The translations under genes were made by a program, and so were the position numbers. From Anaerolineales bacterium (GTDB taxonomy: Bacteria; Chloroflexota; Anaerolineae; Anaerolineales; E44-bin32), in contig SOIH01000118.1 in the NCBI GenBank assembly GCA_004376895.1, positions 1 through 56,678 on the forward strand: DNA of 56,678 bases. The letters are read 5' to 3'. Under the pieces are notes generated by a model, which was given only the letters and a program-made list of their open reading frames with translations, was not told the DNA's origin and did no database searches. Shown piece after piece: positions 35,191-45,076 of the stretch (its first letter is position 1; each line of letters opens with the position of its first letter).

Positions 35191-37695
35191 ATGAATAAAG
35201 ATCAATATGGTCCCGAGCTCATAATGACGGCCCATCAGTTCCAAGCGGAGCTTCTCCGCTGCGAGTACTGTGATGAGCAACCGTGCACGGCGGCCTGTCC
35301 CTGCGATTGTTCGCCCTTTGATTTCATCATGGCGGCTCGAGGAGGGAATCCTCCAGACATCAGGCGTTCAGCCGGCGAGGTAATGAGCAAAAATCCGCTC
35401 GGGGGTGTATGCGGGATGGTTTGCCCAGATACCCTTTGTATGGCTGCCTGCACCCACAAGCTCTTTGATGGAGCCATCAATATTCCCCGGGTGCAGGCGA
35501 CAATAGTCGAGATGGCGAAAAATCTCGGTGGAATCCCGAAGTTTTCAACCTCGAAAGCCAACGGAATGAAAGTTGCGGTTGTTGGCGGAGGCCCGGCTGG
35601 TCTCGCGGCTACTGCCTCCCTGGCGCAGATGGGATACGCCGTTGATATCTTCGATGCTCGTGATCAACTCGGCGGCATGATGACACTTATACCCGACCAC
35701 CGCCTCGACAAGAAGGTGATGGAGACGGATATTGATTTCATCCTGTCACTTGGGGAGATCTCAACGAAGCTGGGATCCAAGGTCGAGGAACCCAAGGATC
35801 TACTCGCACAGGGCTATGACGCTGTCTGTATCGCCGCCGGCCTCTGGGAACCGATCCACCTTGGCATCGAGAACGAAGATTTAGCCATATCGATGGTCGA
35901 TCTACTTGCAAGACCTGATGCTTACGATTTCGAGGGGCGTGTGGCGGTCATCGGCGGAGGCGCGACCGCTATAGATTGCGCCATCACTGCGAAAGGTCGA
36001 GGGGCAAAGAACGTCGAACTCTTCATGCTCGAGAAGCTCGCAGAGATGCCTCTTACCGCCAACGAACGGCAGGAATTGCTGGACTATGACATCGAGGTCA
36101 ACGGGCGAATTCGTGTAGGCAAGATCAATAAGGAAGGACAGGGCATCGGAGGAATCGAGACGATTAAGGTTCAGCTCCCGCAGGATAAATCCTTCACACC
36201 TGCTGATGTCCAAGATGTGAGTGGGACCGAGGGTGTCAGGACAGACTTCGATGCCGTAATCGTAGCGATCGGAATGCGATCTACACTTGCGATCGGTCAG
36301 ACCGAGGGTCTTTTCTATGCTGGTGACATGGCCGCCGGTCCGACGACTGTAGTCGAGGCATCCGCATCCGGCAAGAATGCGGCGGTCGAAATCGATGCCT
36401 ACCTGAAAGGCTTGAAGAAGCCTGTTGTTGAAAAGGCGACAAAGTCCTGCTTTACCTTGCCAGGCTTCGCCCCCGTACCGGTCTCCCTTGAGGCTGATTT
36501 CTTTGGCAGGCCGATCCGCTCACCTTACCTGCTTTCGGCTGCTCCACCCACGGACGGGCTGGAACAGATGAATATAGCTTACGAGGCTGGCTGGGCTGGC
36601 GGTGTACTGAAGACCGCTTTCGACAATATCCCGATCCACATTCCTTCCGAGTACATGTTCAGCTTCGGGCCCTACACGTACGCAAACTGTGATAACGTCT
36701 CAGGGCACTCACTCGATCGCTCCTGCAGTGAGATTGAGCAACTGGTAAAGCAATGGCCAGACCGGCTCACCATGGGCTCGACGGGCGGCCCGGTTACTGG
36801 GGATGACGAATCCGATGCTGCCGTGTGGCAATCTAATACGAAAAAACTCGAAGCAGCTGGTGCGATGGGTATCGAGTATTCCCTATCTTGCCCACAAGGC
36901 GGTGATGGGACCGAGGGTGACATTGTCTCTCAGAACGCAAAGCTCACTGCCAAGATCATCGACTGGATCATGGCGGTTGGATCCCCTGACATCCCGAAGC
37001 TCTTCAAACTGACCGCTGCGGTGACATCGATTGTGCCGATCCTGCGCGCCATCAAGGAGGTATTCGAGCGGTATCCTGACAAGAAGGGAGGGGTCACTCT
37101 TGCCAACACGTTCCCTACCCTCGCATTTCGATCGGCTAACGGTAATCGTGTGTGGGAAGAAGGCATCGTTGTTGGAATGAGCGGTGAGGGTGTCGCGCCG
37201 ATCTCGTACCTCACATTAGCGACGGCAGTGCCGGAGGGCGTGGCAATCTCAGGCAACGCCGGACCAATGGACTACAAGGCGGCCATGAATTTCCTGGCTC
37301 TTGGTGTCAAGACTGTCCAATTCTGCACGATTGTCATGAAACACGGGTATGGGATCATCGATGAAATCGAGTCTGGCACTGCGTATCTCATGCAGGAGCG
37401 TGGGATTAAATCCATCAAGGAACTCATTGGAATCGCTCAGCCCGATGCAATTACCGACTTCATGGATTTAACTCCGGTTAAAAAGGTCTCTTCCTTCGAC
37501 CACGACTTGTGCGTCTCTTGCGGCAACTGTGCTCGCTGTCCTTATCTAGCCATCGAACTCGACGATCGTGGACTTCCCACGTCAGATCCAGCGAAGTGCA
37601 TCGGGTGCTCAATCTGTGCGCTGAAGTGTTTCGTCGGTGCCATTACTATGCGAGAACGAACCCCTGAAGAGTTCGAGATATTGAAGGAACACTAA
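35191..37695 (+). CDS. Single-chain dihydropyrimidine dehydrogenase-like Fe-S flavoenzyme (PreT-PreA fusion)
   Basis: An 834-residue protein with the whole electron path of mammalian DPD in one chain. N-terminal clusters use Cys24, 27, 32, 36 and Cys74, 78, 83, 87. Next come FAD (VVGGGPAGLAA, about 130-140) and NAD(P) (VIGGGATAIDCA) domains, an FMN TIM barrel (about 440-760) and two C-terminal [4Fe-4S] motifs (CVSCGNCARCP and CIGCSICALKC). The barrel keeps the catalytic cysteine in LSCP (Cys567) and ANT, but the Asn that precedes it in DPD (NLSC) is Ser564. By family it reduces uracil or thymine; a purine-derived ring is possible, as for the related YgfK. The ATG at 35191 has AAAGGGAGAAG; an upstream extension runs into the repeat. 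Confidence 0.82.
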   Translation: MNKDQYGPELIMTAHQFQAELLRCEYCDEQPCTAACPCDCSPFDFIMAARGGNPPDIRRSAGEVMSKNPLGGVCGMVCPDTLCMAACTHKLFDGAINIPRVQATIVEMAKNLGGIPKFSTSKANGMKVAVVGGGPAGLAATASLAQMGYAVDIFDARDQLGGMMTLIPDHRLDKKVMETDIDFILSLGEISTKLGSKVEEPKDLLAQGYDAVCIAAGLWEPIHLGIENEDLAISMVDLLARPDAYDFEGRVAVIGGGATAIDCAITAKGRGAKNVELFMLEKLAEMPLTANERQELLDYDIEVNGRIRVGKINKEGQGIGGIETIKVQLPQDKSFTPADVQDVSGTEGVRTDFDAVIVAIGMRSTLAIGQTEGLFYAGDMAAGPTTVVEASASGKNAAVEIDAYLKGLKKPVVEKATKSCFTLPGFAPVPVSLEADFFGRPIRSPYLLSAAPPTDGLEQMNIAYEAGWAGGVLKTAFDNIPIHIPSEYMFSFGPYTYANCDNVSGHSLDRSCSEIEQLVKQWPDRLTMGSTGGPVTGDDESDAAVWQSNTKKLEAAGAMGIEYSLSCPQGGDGTEGDIVSQNAKLTAKIIDWIMAVGSPDIPKLFKLTAAVTSIVPILRAIKEVFERYPDKKGGVTLANTFPTLAFRSANGNRVWEEGIVVGMSGEGVAPISYLTLATAVPEGVAISGNAGPMDYKAAMNFLALGVKTVQFCTIVMKHGYGIIDEIESGTAYLMQERGIKSIKELIGIAQPDAITDFMDLTPVKKVSSFDHDLCVSCGNCARCPYLAIELDDRGLPTSDPAKCIGCSICALKCFVGAITMRERTPEEFEILKEH

Positions 37696-37873
37696 TCAAG
37701 CTTTTAAGGAGAGATTTTGCAAAAGTATGCGTAGTATTAATGGGAAGAAAAAGATTGGCATAAGACACATGTACCCTTGGTGTTAATGTCGGTTTGATCC
37801 CATTCGATCATGAAAAAGTAACCGGCAAATGCTATCCGACGTTTCTTGGTTCATTATTGCAAAGGAGCTGTCA

Positions 37874-39193
37874 ATGACAATACGATTTGAGAATGGCATT
37901 GTTGCTACGTTGGGCAAGGATAACCGAGTCCTGTGGAACGGAACAGTCGTTACTGACGAGGATCGAATCGCAGCGGTTGGCGATGCAGCTGAGATGGCAG
38001 AACGATTTCCTGACGCTGAGGTTGTCGACTGCTCAGGTAAGATCGTTTTACCTGGTTTCATATGCGCCCACCATCACTTTTACTCGACCATGGCCCGCGG
38101 TATGGCTCCACCAGGGGAGCCGGCTTCCAACTTTGTTGAGATCCTTGAGCGGTTTTGGTGGAAACTCGACATGGCGCTCTCTGAGGAGGATATCACCCTT
38201 TCGGCCAAGATCCCTCTTATTGAGTGCATCCGCAATGGAACGACCACAATCATCGACCATCATGCTTCTCCCTCACACCGTGATGGGTCGCTTGACCTTA
38301 TCGAAGATGCGGTACGTGAGGCTGGTCTTCGAGCATCCCTTTGTTACGAGGTTTCGGATCGCAATATACCTGGTGGCGGGACCGCCGAGAACGAACGTTT
38401 CATCAAGAAGATCGGTAAGGGCGATGGCCAGATTGCAGCTATGATGGGTTTGCATGCATCCTTCACCGTATCGGACGAGACGGTTGAGACGTGTGTAGGG
38501 ATCGCCAAGGACGCTGGTGTGGGTTGTCACATCCACGTGGCCGAAGATCTTGCCGATCGGGAAGATTCCATAGCGAAATTCGGGGAACCTACGGTAAAAC
38601 GATTACACGGGCTTAAAGCAACTGGCGAACGTTCAATCTTCGTCCACTGTATTCATATTGACGAATCCGAGATGGATGTTCTCGCCGATACGAAAACAAT
38701 CGCAGTACACAACCCCGAATCGAACATGAATAATGCAGTCGGCGTTACCAAACTGCTTGACCTGCTTAAAAAGGGTGTGTTGGTTGGGTTGGGAACCGAT
38801 GGGATGTCCTCGGATATGCTTTCCCAGATGCGTTGCACCTATTTACTTCACAGGCTTGACAATAGGGATCCGCGTGTGGCTTTTATGGAGGCGCCGCAAT
38901 TGCTGCTGCAGAACAATGCTGAGATCTGCGAGCGCCAGTTTGGCATACGCTTGGGTGAGATCGCGGAGGGTCGTCCTGCTGATCTTGCCATCATCGATTA
39001 CCTGCCCCCTACGCCGCTTGATGAGACCAACTTCCTTGGACACCTCATTTTCGGTTTGGTAGATGCTACTGTCGACACGACAGTCTGTAAAGGAAAGATC
39101 CTGATGAGGGGTAAGAAGATACTCTCTCTTGACGAAGAACGCATCGCAGCCCGTTCACGTGAGCTTGCGCCGAAGATGTGGCAGCGTTTGTAA
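37874..39193 (+). CDS. ssnA: SsnA-family amidohydrolase / aminohydrolase
   Basis: A 439-residue metal-dependent amidohydrolase close in length to E. coli SsnA (about 442). Metal ligands appear in CAHHHFY (66-68), CHIHVAED, FVHCIHID and GTDGMSSDM; HNPESNMNNAVG is characteristic of SsnA. The E. coli gene lies in the xdhD/ygfK purine cluster; a purine-type aminohydrolase role is expected, with the exact substrate unsettled. The ATG at 37874 has AAAGGAGC eight bases upstream and is preferred over the one at 37829. It follows the DPD-like gene by about 180 bases, which hold no other gene. Confidence 0.85.
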   Translation: MTIRFENGIVATLGKDNRVLWNGTVVTDEDRIAAVGDAAEMAERFPDAEVVDCSGKIVLPGFICAHHHFYSTMARGMAPPGEPASNFVEILERFWWKLDMALSEEDITLSAKIPLIECIRNGTTTIIDHHASPSHRDGSLDLIEDAVREAGLRASLCYEVSDRNIPGGGTAENERFIKKIGKGDGQIAAMMGLHASFTVSDETVETCVGIAKDAGVGCHIHVAEDLADREDSIAKFGEPTVKRLHGLKATGERSIFVHCIHIDESEMDVLADTKTIAVHNPESNMNNAVGVTKLLDLLKKGVLVGLGTDGMSSDMLSQMRCTYLLHRLDNRDPRVAFMEAPQLLLQNNAEICERQFGIRLGEIAEGRPADLAIIDYLPPTPLDETNFLGHLIFGLVDATVDTTVCKGKILMRGKKILSLDEERIAARSRELAPKMWQRL

Positions 39194-39298
39194 GGTATCT
39201 TCGATATTGAACTGAAATACCTTGATGCTGCGGGTTCCAAGGCGGGTGGATTACTGGAAGAGCCTGACTATCTGCAACTGAGGTTTGCTCTGTGGATC

Positions 39299-39844
39299 AT
39301 GGTTGGGAAAGAAAAGTTATTACTTTCTGACATGGATGATGGAATAATGGAAGACTCGGGAACCGAGACGAGATCGAGCATTGAAAATAAACAGCCGAAT
39401 TCTGCAAACTGCTTCGTTTGCGGCAGGGAGAATACAAATGGGCTGGGACTTTCTTTCTATGAGGTGGGTCCGGATGAAGTGACGGCGGAGGTCGTGATCC
39501 CGAGCCATTTCGAGGGGTACCCCGGTATTGTCCACGGCGGGATCGTAGCCGCGATGCTGGACGAGATAGCCGGGCGGGCTGTGCTTATAGGTGAGCATGA
39601 ACACTTTCGGCTTACGGCTAAGCTCGAAATCCGTTATCGGAAGCCCGTTCCGAGCGGTGAACCGCTGCGGTTGCGGGGCATTGTGGAACGGCGAAAGGGG
39701 CGCATTGCCTTCGCCCATGCCGAACTGAACCTTCCGGATGGCACGCTGGCTGCCGAAGCGCACGCGATGCTCACCGACCTTCCTGGATTACCCGTCGATC
39801 GAGATGAGCTGGAGTCGTTAGGCTGGAAGGTGGATCCAGATTGA
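39299..39844 (+). CDS. PaaI-type hotdog thioesterase
   Basis: A 181-residue protein: about 35 N-terminal residues of low identity, then CFVCGRENTNGLGLSF and a hotdog domain with GIVHGGIVAAMLDE (the catalytic loop) and IRYRKPVPSGEPL. It hydrolyses an acyl-CoA thioester in the cytoplasm. The start is uncertain: ATG at 39299, 39332 or 39347. It precedes hydroxylase 2 by 25 bases, but its link to the purine genes is not evident; acyl-CoA products of fermented carbon are one possibility. Confidence 0.8.
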   Translation: MVGKEKLLLSDMDDGIMEDSGTETRSSIENKQPNSANCFVCGRENTNGLGLSFYEVGPDEVTAEVVIPSHFEGYPGIVHGGIVAAMLDEIAGRAVLIGEHEHFRLTAKLEIRYRKPVPSGEPLRLRGIVERRKGRIAFAHAELNLPDGTLAAEAHAMLTDLPGLPVDRDELESLGWKVDPD

Positions 39845-39869
39845 AGGCGATACGAAAAGAGGGAAGCTG

Positions 39870-40652
39870 ATGGGGTCGTTGAACTATCACCGCCCGAAAA
39901 CGATTAAAGAGACGCTCGCATTAATGGAAAAAGGAGTGCCGCTCGCCGGGGGGACTGCGCTGACACCACATCGCTACGATGTCGACGCTGTAATTGATCT
40001 ACAGGATCTTAAACTTGACGAGCTTAAAGTCGGGAAGTCTGAGATTCAAATCGGCGCAACGGTGAAACTCCAGGCCCTCATCAAGGCGCAAGGAGAACTT
40101 CCTCAGGCCCTCGCTCAAGCCTGCCGTCAGGAAGCCGCACTAAACATACGTAATATTGCCACTATCGGTGGTGCCGTGATGACAGGTGACGGCCGTTCTC
40201 CTTTGCTGACTGCGCTGCTTGCGTTGGATGCATCCGTTATAACCGAACCAGGGAATAGCTCGGAGCCATTGCAGAAATTATTGAAAACTAGAGACGGGAT
40301 GCGTAAGTCTCGCCTGATTATTGCTTTAGAAATGGTGCGTCCAAATCGAATGAACTATGAACAAGTTTCGCGTTCACCAGCAGATCGACCGCTAGTATGC
40401 CTTGCTGTCACTGAGTACCTGACTTCTAAAGGGAAGAGTCATGTGATCGCTGCTCTTGGAGGCTACGGTGAACGACCAATACGATTGACCAAGATGGAAG
40501 AAGCACTCGAAAAGGGCGCCAGCCTCGCGGATGCCGCGGCACTTGCGCAAAAAGCATATAACGATGCTGGTGATGCCTTCGCCAGCGCGGCGTATCGCGC
40601 TGAGATAGCTGGTATTCTCGCAAGGCGACTCTTGACGGAGGTGAAGGGTTGA
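39870..40652 (+). CDS. Molybdenum hydroxylase FAD-binding subunit (enzyme 2)
   Basis: A 260-residue, short FAD subunit of the CoxM/XdhB type. It has the first FAD motif PLAGGTALTP (about 24-33) and the second RNIATIGGAVMTGDGRSPLLTALLAL (about 92-117), with a reduced C-terminal domain. It is shorter than the enzyme 1 subunit (293). The stop overlaps the start of the fused Fe-S/molybdenum subunit, giving 1:1 translation. Confidence 0.85.
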   Translation: MGSLNYHRPKTIKETLALMEKGVPLAGGTALTPHRYDVDAVIDLQDLKLDELKVGKSEIQIGATVKLQALIKAQGELPQALAQACRQEAALNIRNIATIGGAVMTGDGRSPLLTALLALDASVITEPGNSSEPLQKLLKTRDGMRKSRLIIALEMVRPNRMNYEQVSRSPADRPLVCLAVTEYLTSKGKSHVIAALGGYGERPIRLTKMEEALEKGASLADAAALAQKAYNDAGDAFASAAYRAEIAGILARRLLTEVKG

Positions 40653-43600
40653 TGATGATTTGTTTCACTCTCAATGGAACTCCGATTGAGATCAATGTGC
40701 CACCAGAGACAACCTTGCTCACGGCTTTGCGTGAGGAGCTGGGTATTTTCGGAGTCAAACACGGATGTGAAACTGGCGAATGCGGCGCCTGCACCGTGCT
40801 CTTTGACGGAGAACCTGTGAATAGCTGCGTCATGCTTGCAGTCCAAGCAGATGGGCATGAGCTCGTGACGATCGAGGCGCTGGGGGAGCATCCACAGTAT
40901 GGCTGGCGGAAAGGTAAAGGGCTTGATCCTCTGCAGCAGGCGTTCGTCGATACAGGAGCTATTCAATGTGGTTTTTGCACACCGGCGATGATACTCGCCG
41001 CACGCTCTTTATTAGAAGAAGAATCGAATCCAACTGAAGCTCAGGTTCGTGAAGTGCTTTCTGGCGTACTTTGCCGCTGCACCGGCTATATTAAACCCGT
41101 CCAAGCTGTTCTGCGCACCGCCGCTATCATGCGCGGGGAGTCTGTGGAACCTCTTGAAGCGCCACTTCCAGCCCCACCGGATCTATTCTTCCCGCCCGAT
41201 GATGTCGAAGAGTCCCGACCATTATTAGGATCGGATAGCCCTGAAATCGCAACGCAGATAAGCGTCATGCCTCGCATTCAAATTAACCCGAGGACTGAGC
41301 CCTATCAGACCGTGGGTTCCCCTGAGCCGAAAGTCGACGCGATCAAACTGGTCACAGGTAAGCCGGCTTTTACGGCGGATATTGAGATGCGCGGGATGTT
41401 GGTCGCGAAAGTCTTGCACAGCCCGGTCGCACACGCCCGGATCAAGCGCATAGATGCTTCCAAAGCTCGTTCGCTGCCTGGCGTGGCAGCCGTATTAACC
41501 TCGGAGGACATCCCCCGCGTGGCGTATTCCACTGCGGGTCAATCCGACCCAATCCCGGGTCCGCTCGATACATTCTCTTTAGACAACAAGGTGCGTTTCT
41601 TCGGTGACCGCGTGGCCTTCGTCGCGGCAGAGACTGAAGAGATCGCAGAGCAGGCTTTGCAATTAATCGAGGTGGAGTATGAACCATTGCCCGCAATCCT
41701 TGATTCAGCAGAGGCTCAAGCTGAAGGTGCGGTGCAAATCCATGACGAACCGGATTATGTGAATTTTGCTGACTCGGATCCCAGCCGAAATCTCGCCGCT
41801 CAGATCCACATTGACATCGGCGATGTAGAGCAAGGTTTTTCCGAAGCGGATCATATTTTTGAAGCCTCCTATGAGGTTCCAAAAGTAAGTCCGGCACATA
41901 TCGAGCCGCATGTTGTTGTGACTTACTGGGATGAGGATGATCGCCTCGTGATCCGTACCAGCACGCAGGTTCCCTTCCATGTGCGCCGTCAAATCGCGCC
42001 GGTTCTTAACCTGCCGGCGAAACGGATCCGGGTGATTAAACCGCGCATTGGTGGCGGTTTTGGCGGGAAACAGGAACTCTTGATCGAGGATGTGGCTGCG
42101 CACCTGACGATCGCAACAGGTCGACCGGTGCGTTTTGAATATACCCGTGCCGAGGAATTCTGGGGAGCACGAACACGCCATCCTATGCGCATCAGCATGA
42201 AGACGGGTGTAAAAAGTGATGGCACGATCACCGCCAATGAGATGCGCGTTTTGAGCGATACTGGCGCTTATGGCTGTCATGCCCTCACCGTCACCGGCAA
42301 TACCGGGCACAAGGCAATGGCGCTTTATGTGGGGGATGGTCCCTACCGCGAATCGCCAAACATTCGTTTCTATGCAGATATCGTCTACACGAACACCCCT
42401 CCCTCCGGCGCCTATCGAGGCTACGGTGTTCCGCAAGGTTTCTGGCCAGTTGAACGGCACATGGAACGCATCGTACGTGATTTGGATCTAGATCCTCTGC
42501 AGTTCCGGTTGAAGAACGCGTTGCGTGCTGGTGAGCTGCATCCTTTCAGCACTGCCTGGTCTGAAGGACGAGAGCCCATGCCTGAGATTATTAATACCTG
42601 TGGGTTGGAGGATTGCGTCCGGCAAGGTAAAGCTGGGGTGGTGTGGGGTGCGAAGTTCAAAAACCCGGAGTGGCATACCGTCGAGGGAAAACCTCATCTC
42701 CGGCGGGGGATCGGCGTCGCTTTAGTAATGCAGGGGACAGCTATCCCTTACCTCGACATGGGTGGCGCCAGTATCAAGATCAACGAAGACGGGTCTTTTA
42801 ATCTGCTTGTTGGTGCGACGGACCTGGGCACAGGTTCGGACACTGTCCTGGCTCAGCAAGCGGCTGAAGTCCTGGGTGTTCCTGTTGAAGATATCATCGT
42901 CTACTCTTCGGATACGGATTTCACCCCATTCGATAAAGGCGCATACGCATCGAGTACGACCTATATCTCCGGTGCGGCTGTTGTCGGCGCTGCCCAGAAA
43001 GTGTCGGATCGAATTCGCCACCGCGCAGCCCGCATGCTGGGCACGGAGGAAAAGGTGATCCAGCCGGATGATATTGTGCTGCGAGGTCGATGTGCTTGGT
43101 CACCCGATGGGCGATCCGTCACGTTGGAAGAGATTGCGCTCAACGCGCTGCATCACGAAGATCAGGAGCAGATTATGGGCGTCGATTCCTTTGTTTCTCC
43201 TGTCGCTCCGCCACCCTTCGCTGCTCAGTTTGCGGAAGTGACTGTCGACGTCGAGACCGGACAGGTGATCGTCGATAGTTTATTGATGGCTGTTGATTCA
43301 GGCGTGATCGTTAACCCACTGACAGCATCCGGACAGGTCGAAGGCGGCATGACACAGGCGCTCGGCTATGCCGTGTGTGAGGAAATGCTCTATGATGAAG
43401 AAGGTCGTCCTCGGGAGGTGGACTTCCGGGATTATCATATTTTCGCAGCGCATGAGATGCCTGAACTACATACGATCTTTGTGGAGACGTTTGAGCCATC
43501 CCATCCCTTCGGTGTGAAAGCTGTTGCTGAGATCCCGATGGACGGTGTTGCGCCAGCGGTTGCGAATGCGGTAATGGATGCCTGTGGTGCGGATGTGCTG

Positions 43601-43654
43601 GTTGCGCCTGTGACGCCCGAACGTGTATGGAGCGCCCTGAAGTCGCAAGAATGA
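40652..43654 (+). CDS. Fused [2Fe-2S] and molybdenum-binding hydroxylase subunit (enzyme 2)
   Basis: A 1000-residue protein with the same domain order as enzyme 1. Cluster ligands are Cys39, 44, 47 and 59, and Cys106, 109, 141 and 143 (CRCTGY). A Pro-rich linker (about 165-200) leads to the molybdenum part with GGGFGGKQE, SGAYRGYGVPQ and the likely catalytic Glu in KAVAEIPMD. The CRTN arginine of xanthine oxidase is again absent (VYTNTPP). It keeps a Glu in the TRAEEF stretch, like the substrate loop of the family. The start is ATG 40652 (GGAGGTGA ten bases before), overlapping the FAD gene. Substrate unknown; a purine hydroxylase or nicotinate-type enzyme are the options. Confidence 0.86.
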   Translation: MMICFTLNGTPIEINVPPETTLLTALREELGIFGVKHGCETGECGACTVLFDGEPVNSCVMLAVQADGHELVTIEALGEHPQYGWRKGKGLDPLQQAFVDTGAIQCGFCTPAMILAARSLLEEESNPTEAQVREVLSGVLCRCTGYIKPVQAVLRTAAIMRGESVEPLEAPLPAPPDLFFPPDDVEESRPLLGSDSPEIATQISVMPRIQINPRTEPYQTVGSPEPKVDAIKLVTGKPAFTADIEMRGMLVAKVLHSPVAHARIKRIDASKARSLPGVAAVLTSEDIPRVAYSTAGQSDPIPGPLDTFSLDNKVRFFGDRVAFVAAETEEIAEQALQLIEVEYEPLPAILDSAEAQAEGAVQIHDEPDYVNFADSDPSRNLAAQIHIDIGDVEQGFSEADHIFEASYEVPKVSPAHIEPHVVVTYWDEDDRLVIRTSTQVPFHVRRQIAPVLNLPAKRIRVIKPRIGGGFGGKQELLIEDVAAHLTIATGRPVRFEYTRAEEFWGARTRHPMRISMKTGVKSDGTITANEMRVLSDTGAYGCHALTVTGNTGHKAMALYVGDGPYRESPNIRFYADIVYTNTPPSGAYRGYGVPQGFWPVERHMERIVRDLDLDPLQFRLKNALRAGELHPFSTAWSEGREPMPEIINTCGLEDCVRQGKAGVVWGAKFKNPEWHTVEGKPHLRRGIGVALVMQGTAIPYLDMGGASIKINEDGSFNLLVGATDLGTGSDTVLAQQAAEVLGVPVEDIIVYSSDTDFTPFDKGAYASSTTYISGAAVVGAAQKVSDRIRHRAARMLGTEEKVIQPDDIVLRGRCAWSPDGRSVTLEEIALNALHHEDQEQIMGVDSFVSPVAPPPFAAQFAEVTVDVETGQVIVDSLLMAVDSGVIVNPLTASGQVEGGMTQALGYAVCEEMLYDEEGRPREVDFRDYHIFAAHEMPELHTIFVETFEPSHPFGVKAVAEIPMDGVAPAVANAVMDACGADVLVAPVTPERVWSALKSQE

Positions 43655-43732
43655 TCCCTTACGAGCGGCTGTACATAGTATGATTACAATCACACCCGGC
43701 GGCATCAACAAAAGGGGTGGAGTAGAGACGGA

Positions 43733-45076
43733 ATGAGCAGGATCTACGTCGTTGGACATGTTAACCCTGATACCGATGCTATTGCATCTGCGATAGGCTA
43801 TGCTTGGTTCCGGAATGCTAAGGGCGATGGCGAGGTAATAGCTGCTCGCGCCGGCCCAATTAACGCACAGACGGCATGGGTTCTCGACCGGCTGGAATTA
43901 TCCCCTCCTGAGTTTCTGGCTGATGCATCCCCTCGCTTCGAAGTTGTCGTTCATAGATATGACACCGTTACGCCGGAACAAACGCTGCGTGATGCGTGGA
44001 CGATCGCCAATCGAACAGGAACTGTAGCACCGGTTGTTGATTCGAATGGAATACCATTCGGTCTCATCTCGGGTTTCAGCCTGTTCCGATCCCTGAGTAA
44101 ATTGGTGGGACCAAGACTAGATTTCCGGGATATCCGCCTTCAGGAACTCTTCGATCAACCATGCAAGGAAGTGGCTGACACCGAGGTGCCGAAATTCCTC
44201 TCTAGTTCTCGGATACGCGAGGGACTCCCCAGAGTGCTGCGCGAAGAGCGAAATGATTTCTGGGTGGTTGATCAGGAGGGGCGTTATGTCGGTATATGCC
44301 GGCAGCGCGATTTACTAAATCCACCCCGGCTCCAGATTATTCTTGTTGATCATAATGAGGTAAGTCAGTCGATTCGATCATTGGATGAAGCCGATCTTCT
44401 TGAAGTCCTGGATCACCATCGCGTGAACAATCCGCCGACGCGGCTGCCTATTCGATTCCGTGTGGATCCTGTTGGGAGCACAAGCACGCTGGTCTCCGAA
44501 CGGATGGAGGACAATGGCATGAGCGCACCGCCCGCAATCGCCGGCTTGCTGCTTGCCGGTGTGTTCTCGGATACGCTTCGCCTAAACTCCCCAACAACTA
44601 CCGATCGCGATCACCGTGCGTGTGAGCGCCTTAGCCGGTGGGCTTTCGTCGGCGGTTCTCCATTGGAGAACGAGTCTACTGATAGCTTCGGTGAGGCGGT
44701 GCTTCAAGCAGCAGCCGGGCTCGCGTCACGTGAACCTGATGACATTGTTTCGAGCGATTTGAAAGTTTATGAATCTGCCGGATTAAAATTTGGGATTGCT
44801 CAGGCTGAAGTGACCGATCTTCATGAAGTGGATGATCATTTATCAAGACTTAATGAAGCGCTAGACAATCTCATCGATAAACGCAGATTGAGTTTTGCAC
44901 TAATCATGGTGACCGATATTGTAGACGGTTCAAGTCGAATTGTAATCCGCAGAGCTCCGGCGCTTCTTTATGAGCTGCCATATGAGCGTCTGCCAGATGA
45001 AACGTACGAGGCTCGCGGTGTGGTCTCTAGAAAAAAGCAGTTGGTTCCTGTAATTCTGGCGCTCTTGGAGGGTTAG
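43733..45076 (+). CDS. DHH-family manganese-dependent inorganic pyrophosphatase with CBS domains
   Basis: A 447-residue family II pyrophosphatase-like enzyme. The N-terminal metal motif GHVNPDTDAIASAIGYAW starts at residue 8. Two CBS regions (about 70-125 and 140-200) are inserted between it and the DHH signature EVLDHHRVN and the DPVGSTSTL motif; the DHHA2 domain forms the C-terminus. Such enzymes are usually inhibited or activated by adenine nucleotides through the CBS pair. It removes pyrophosphate, including that from nucleotidyl transfers such as MocA. The stop shares a base with the XdhC GTG start, so it is coupled to molybdenum enzyme maturation. Confidence 0.87.
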   Translation: MSRIYVVGHVNPDTDAIASAIGYAWFRNAKGDGEVIAARAGPINAQTAWVLDRLELSPPEFLADASPRFEVVVHRYDTVTPEQTLRDAWTIANRTGTVAPVVDSNGIPFGLISGFSLFRSLSKLVGPRLDFRDIRLQELFDQPCKEVADTEVPKFLSSSRIREGLPRVLREERNDFWVVDQEGRYVGICRQRDLLNPPRLQIILVDHNEVSQSIRSLDEADLLEVLDHHRVNNPPTRLPIRFRVDPVGSTSTLVSERMEDNGMSAPPAIAGLLLAGVFSDTLRLNSPTTTDRDHRACERLSRWAFVGGSPLENESTDSFGEAVLQAAAGLASREPDDIVSSDLKVYESAGLKFGIAQAEVTDLHEVDDHLSRLNEALDNLIDKRRLSFALIMVTDIVDGSSRIVIRRAPALLYELPYERLPDETYEARGVVSRKKQLVPVILALLEG

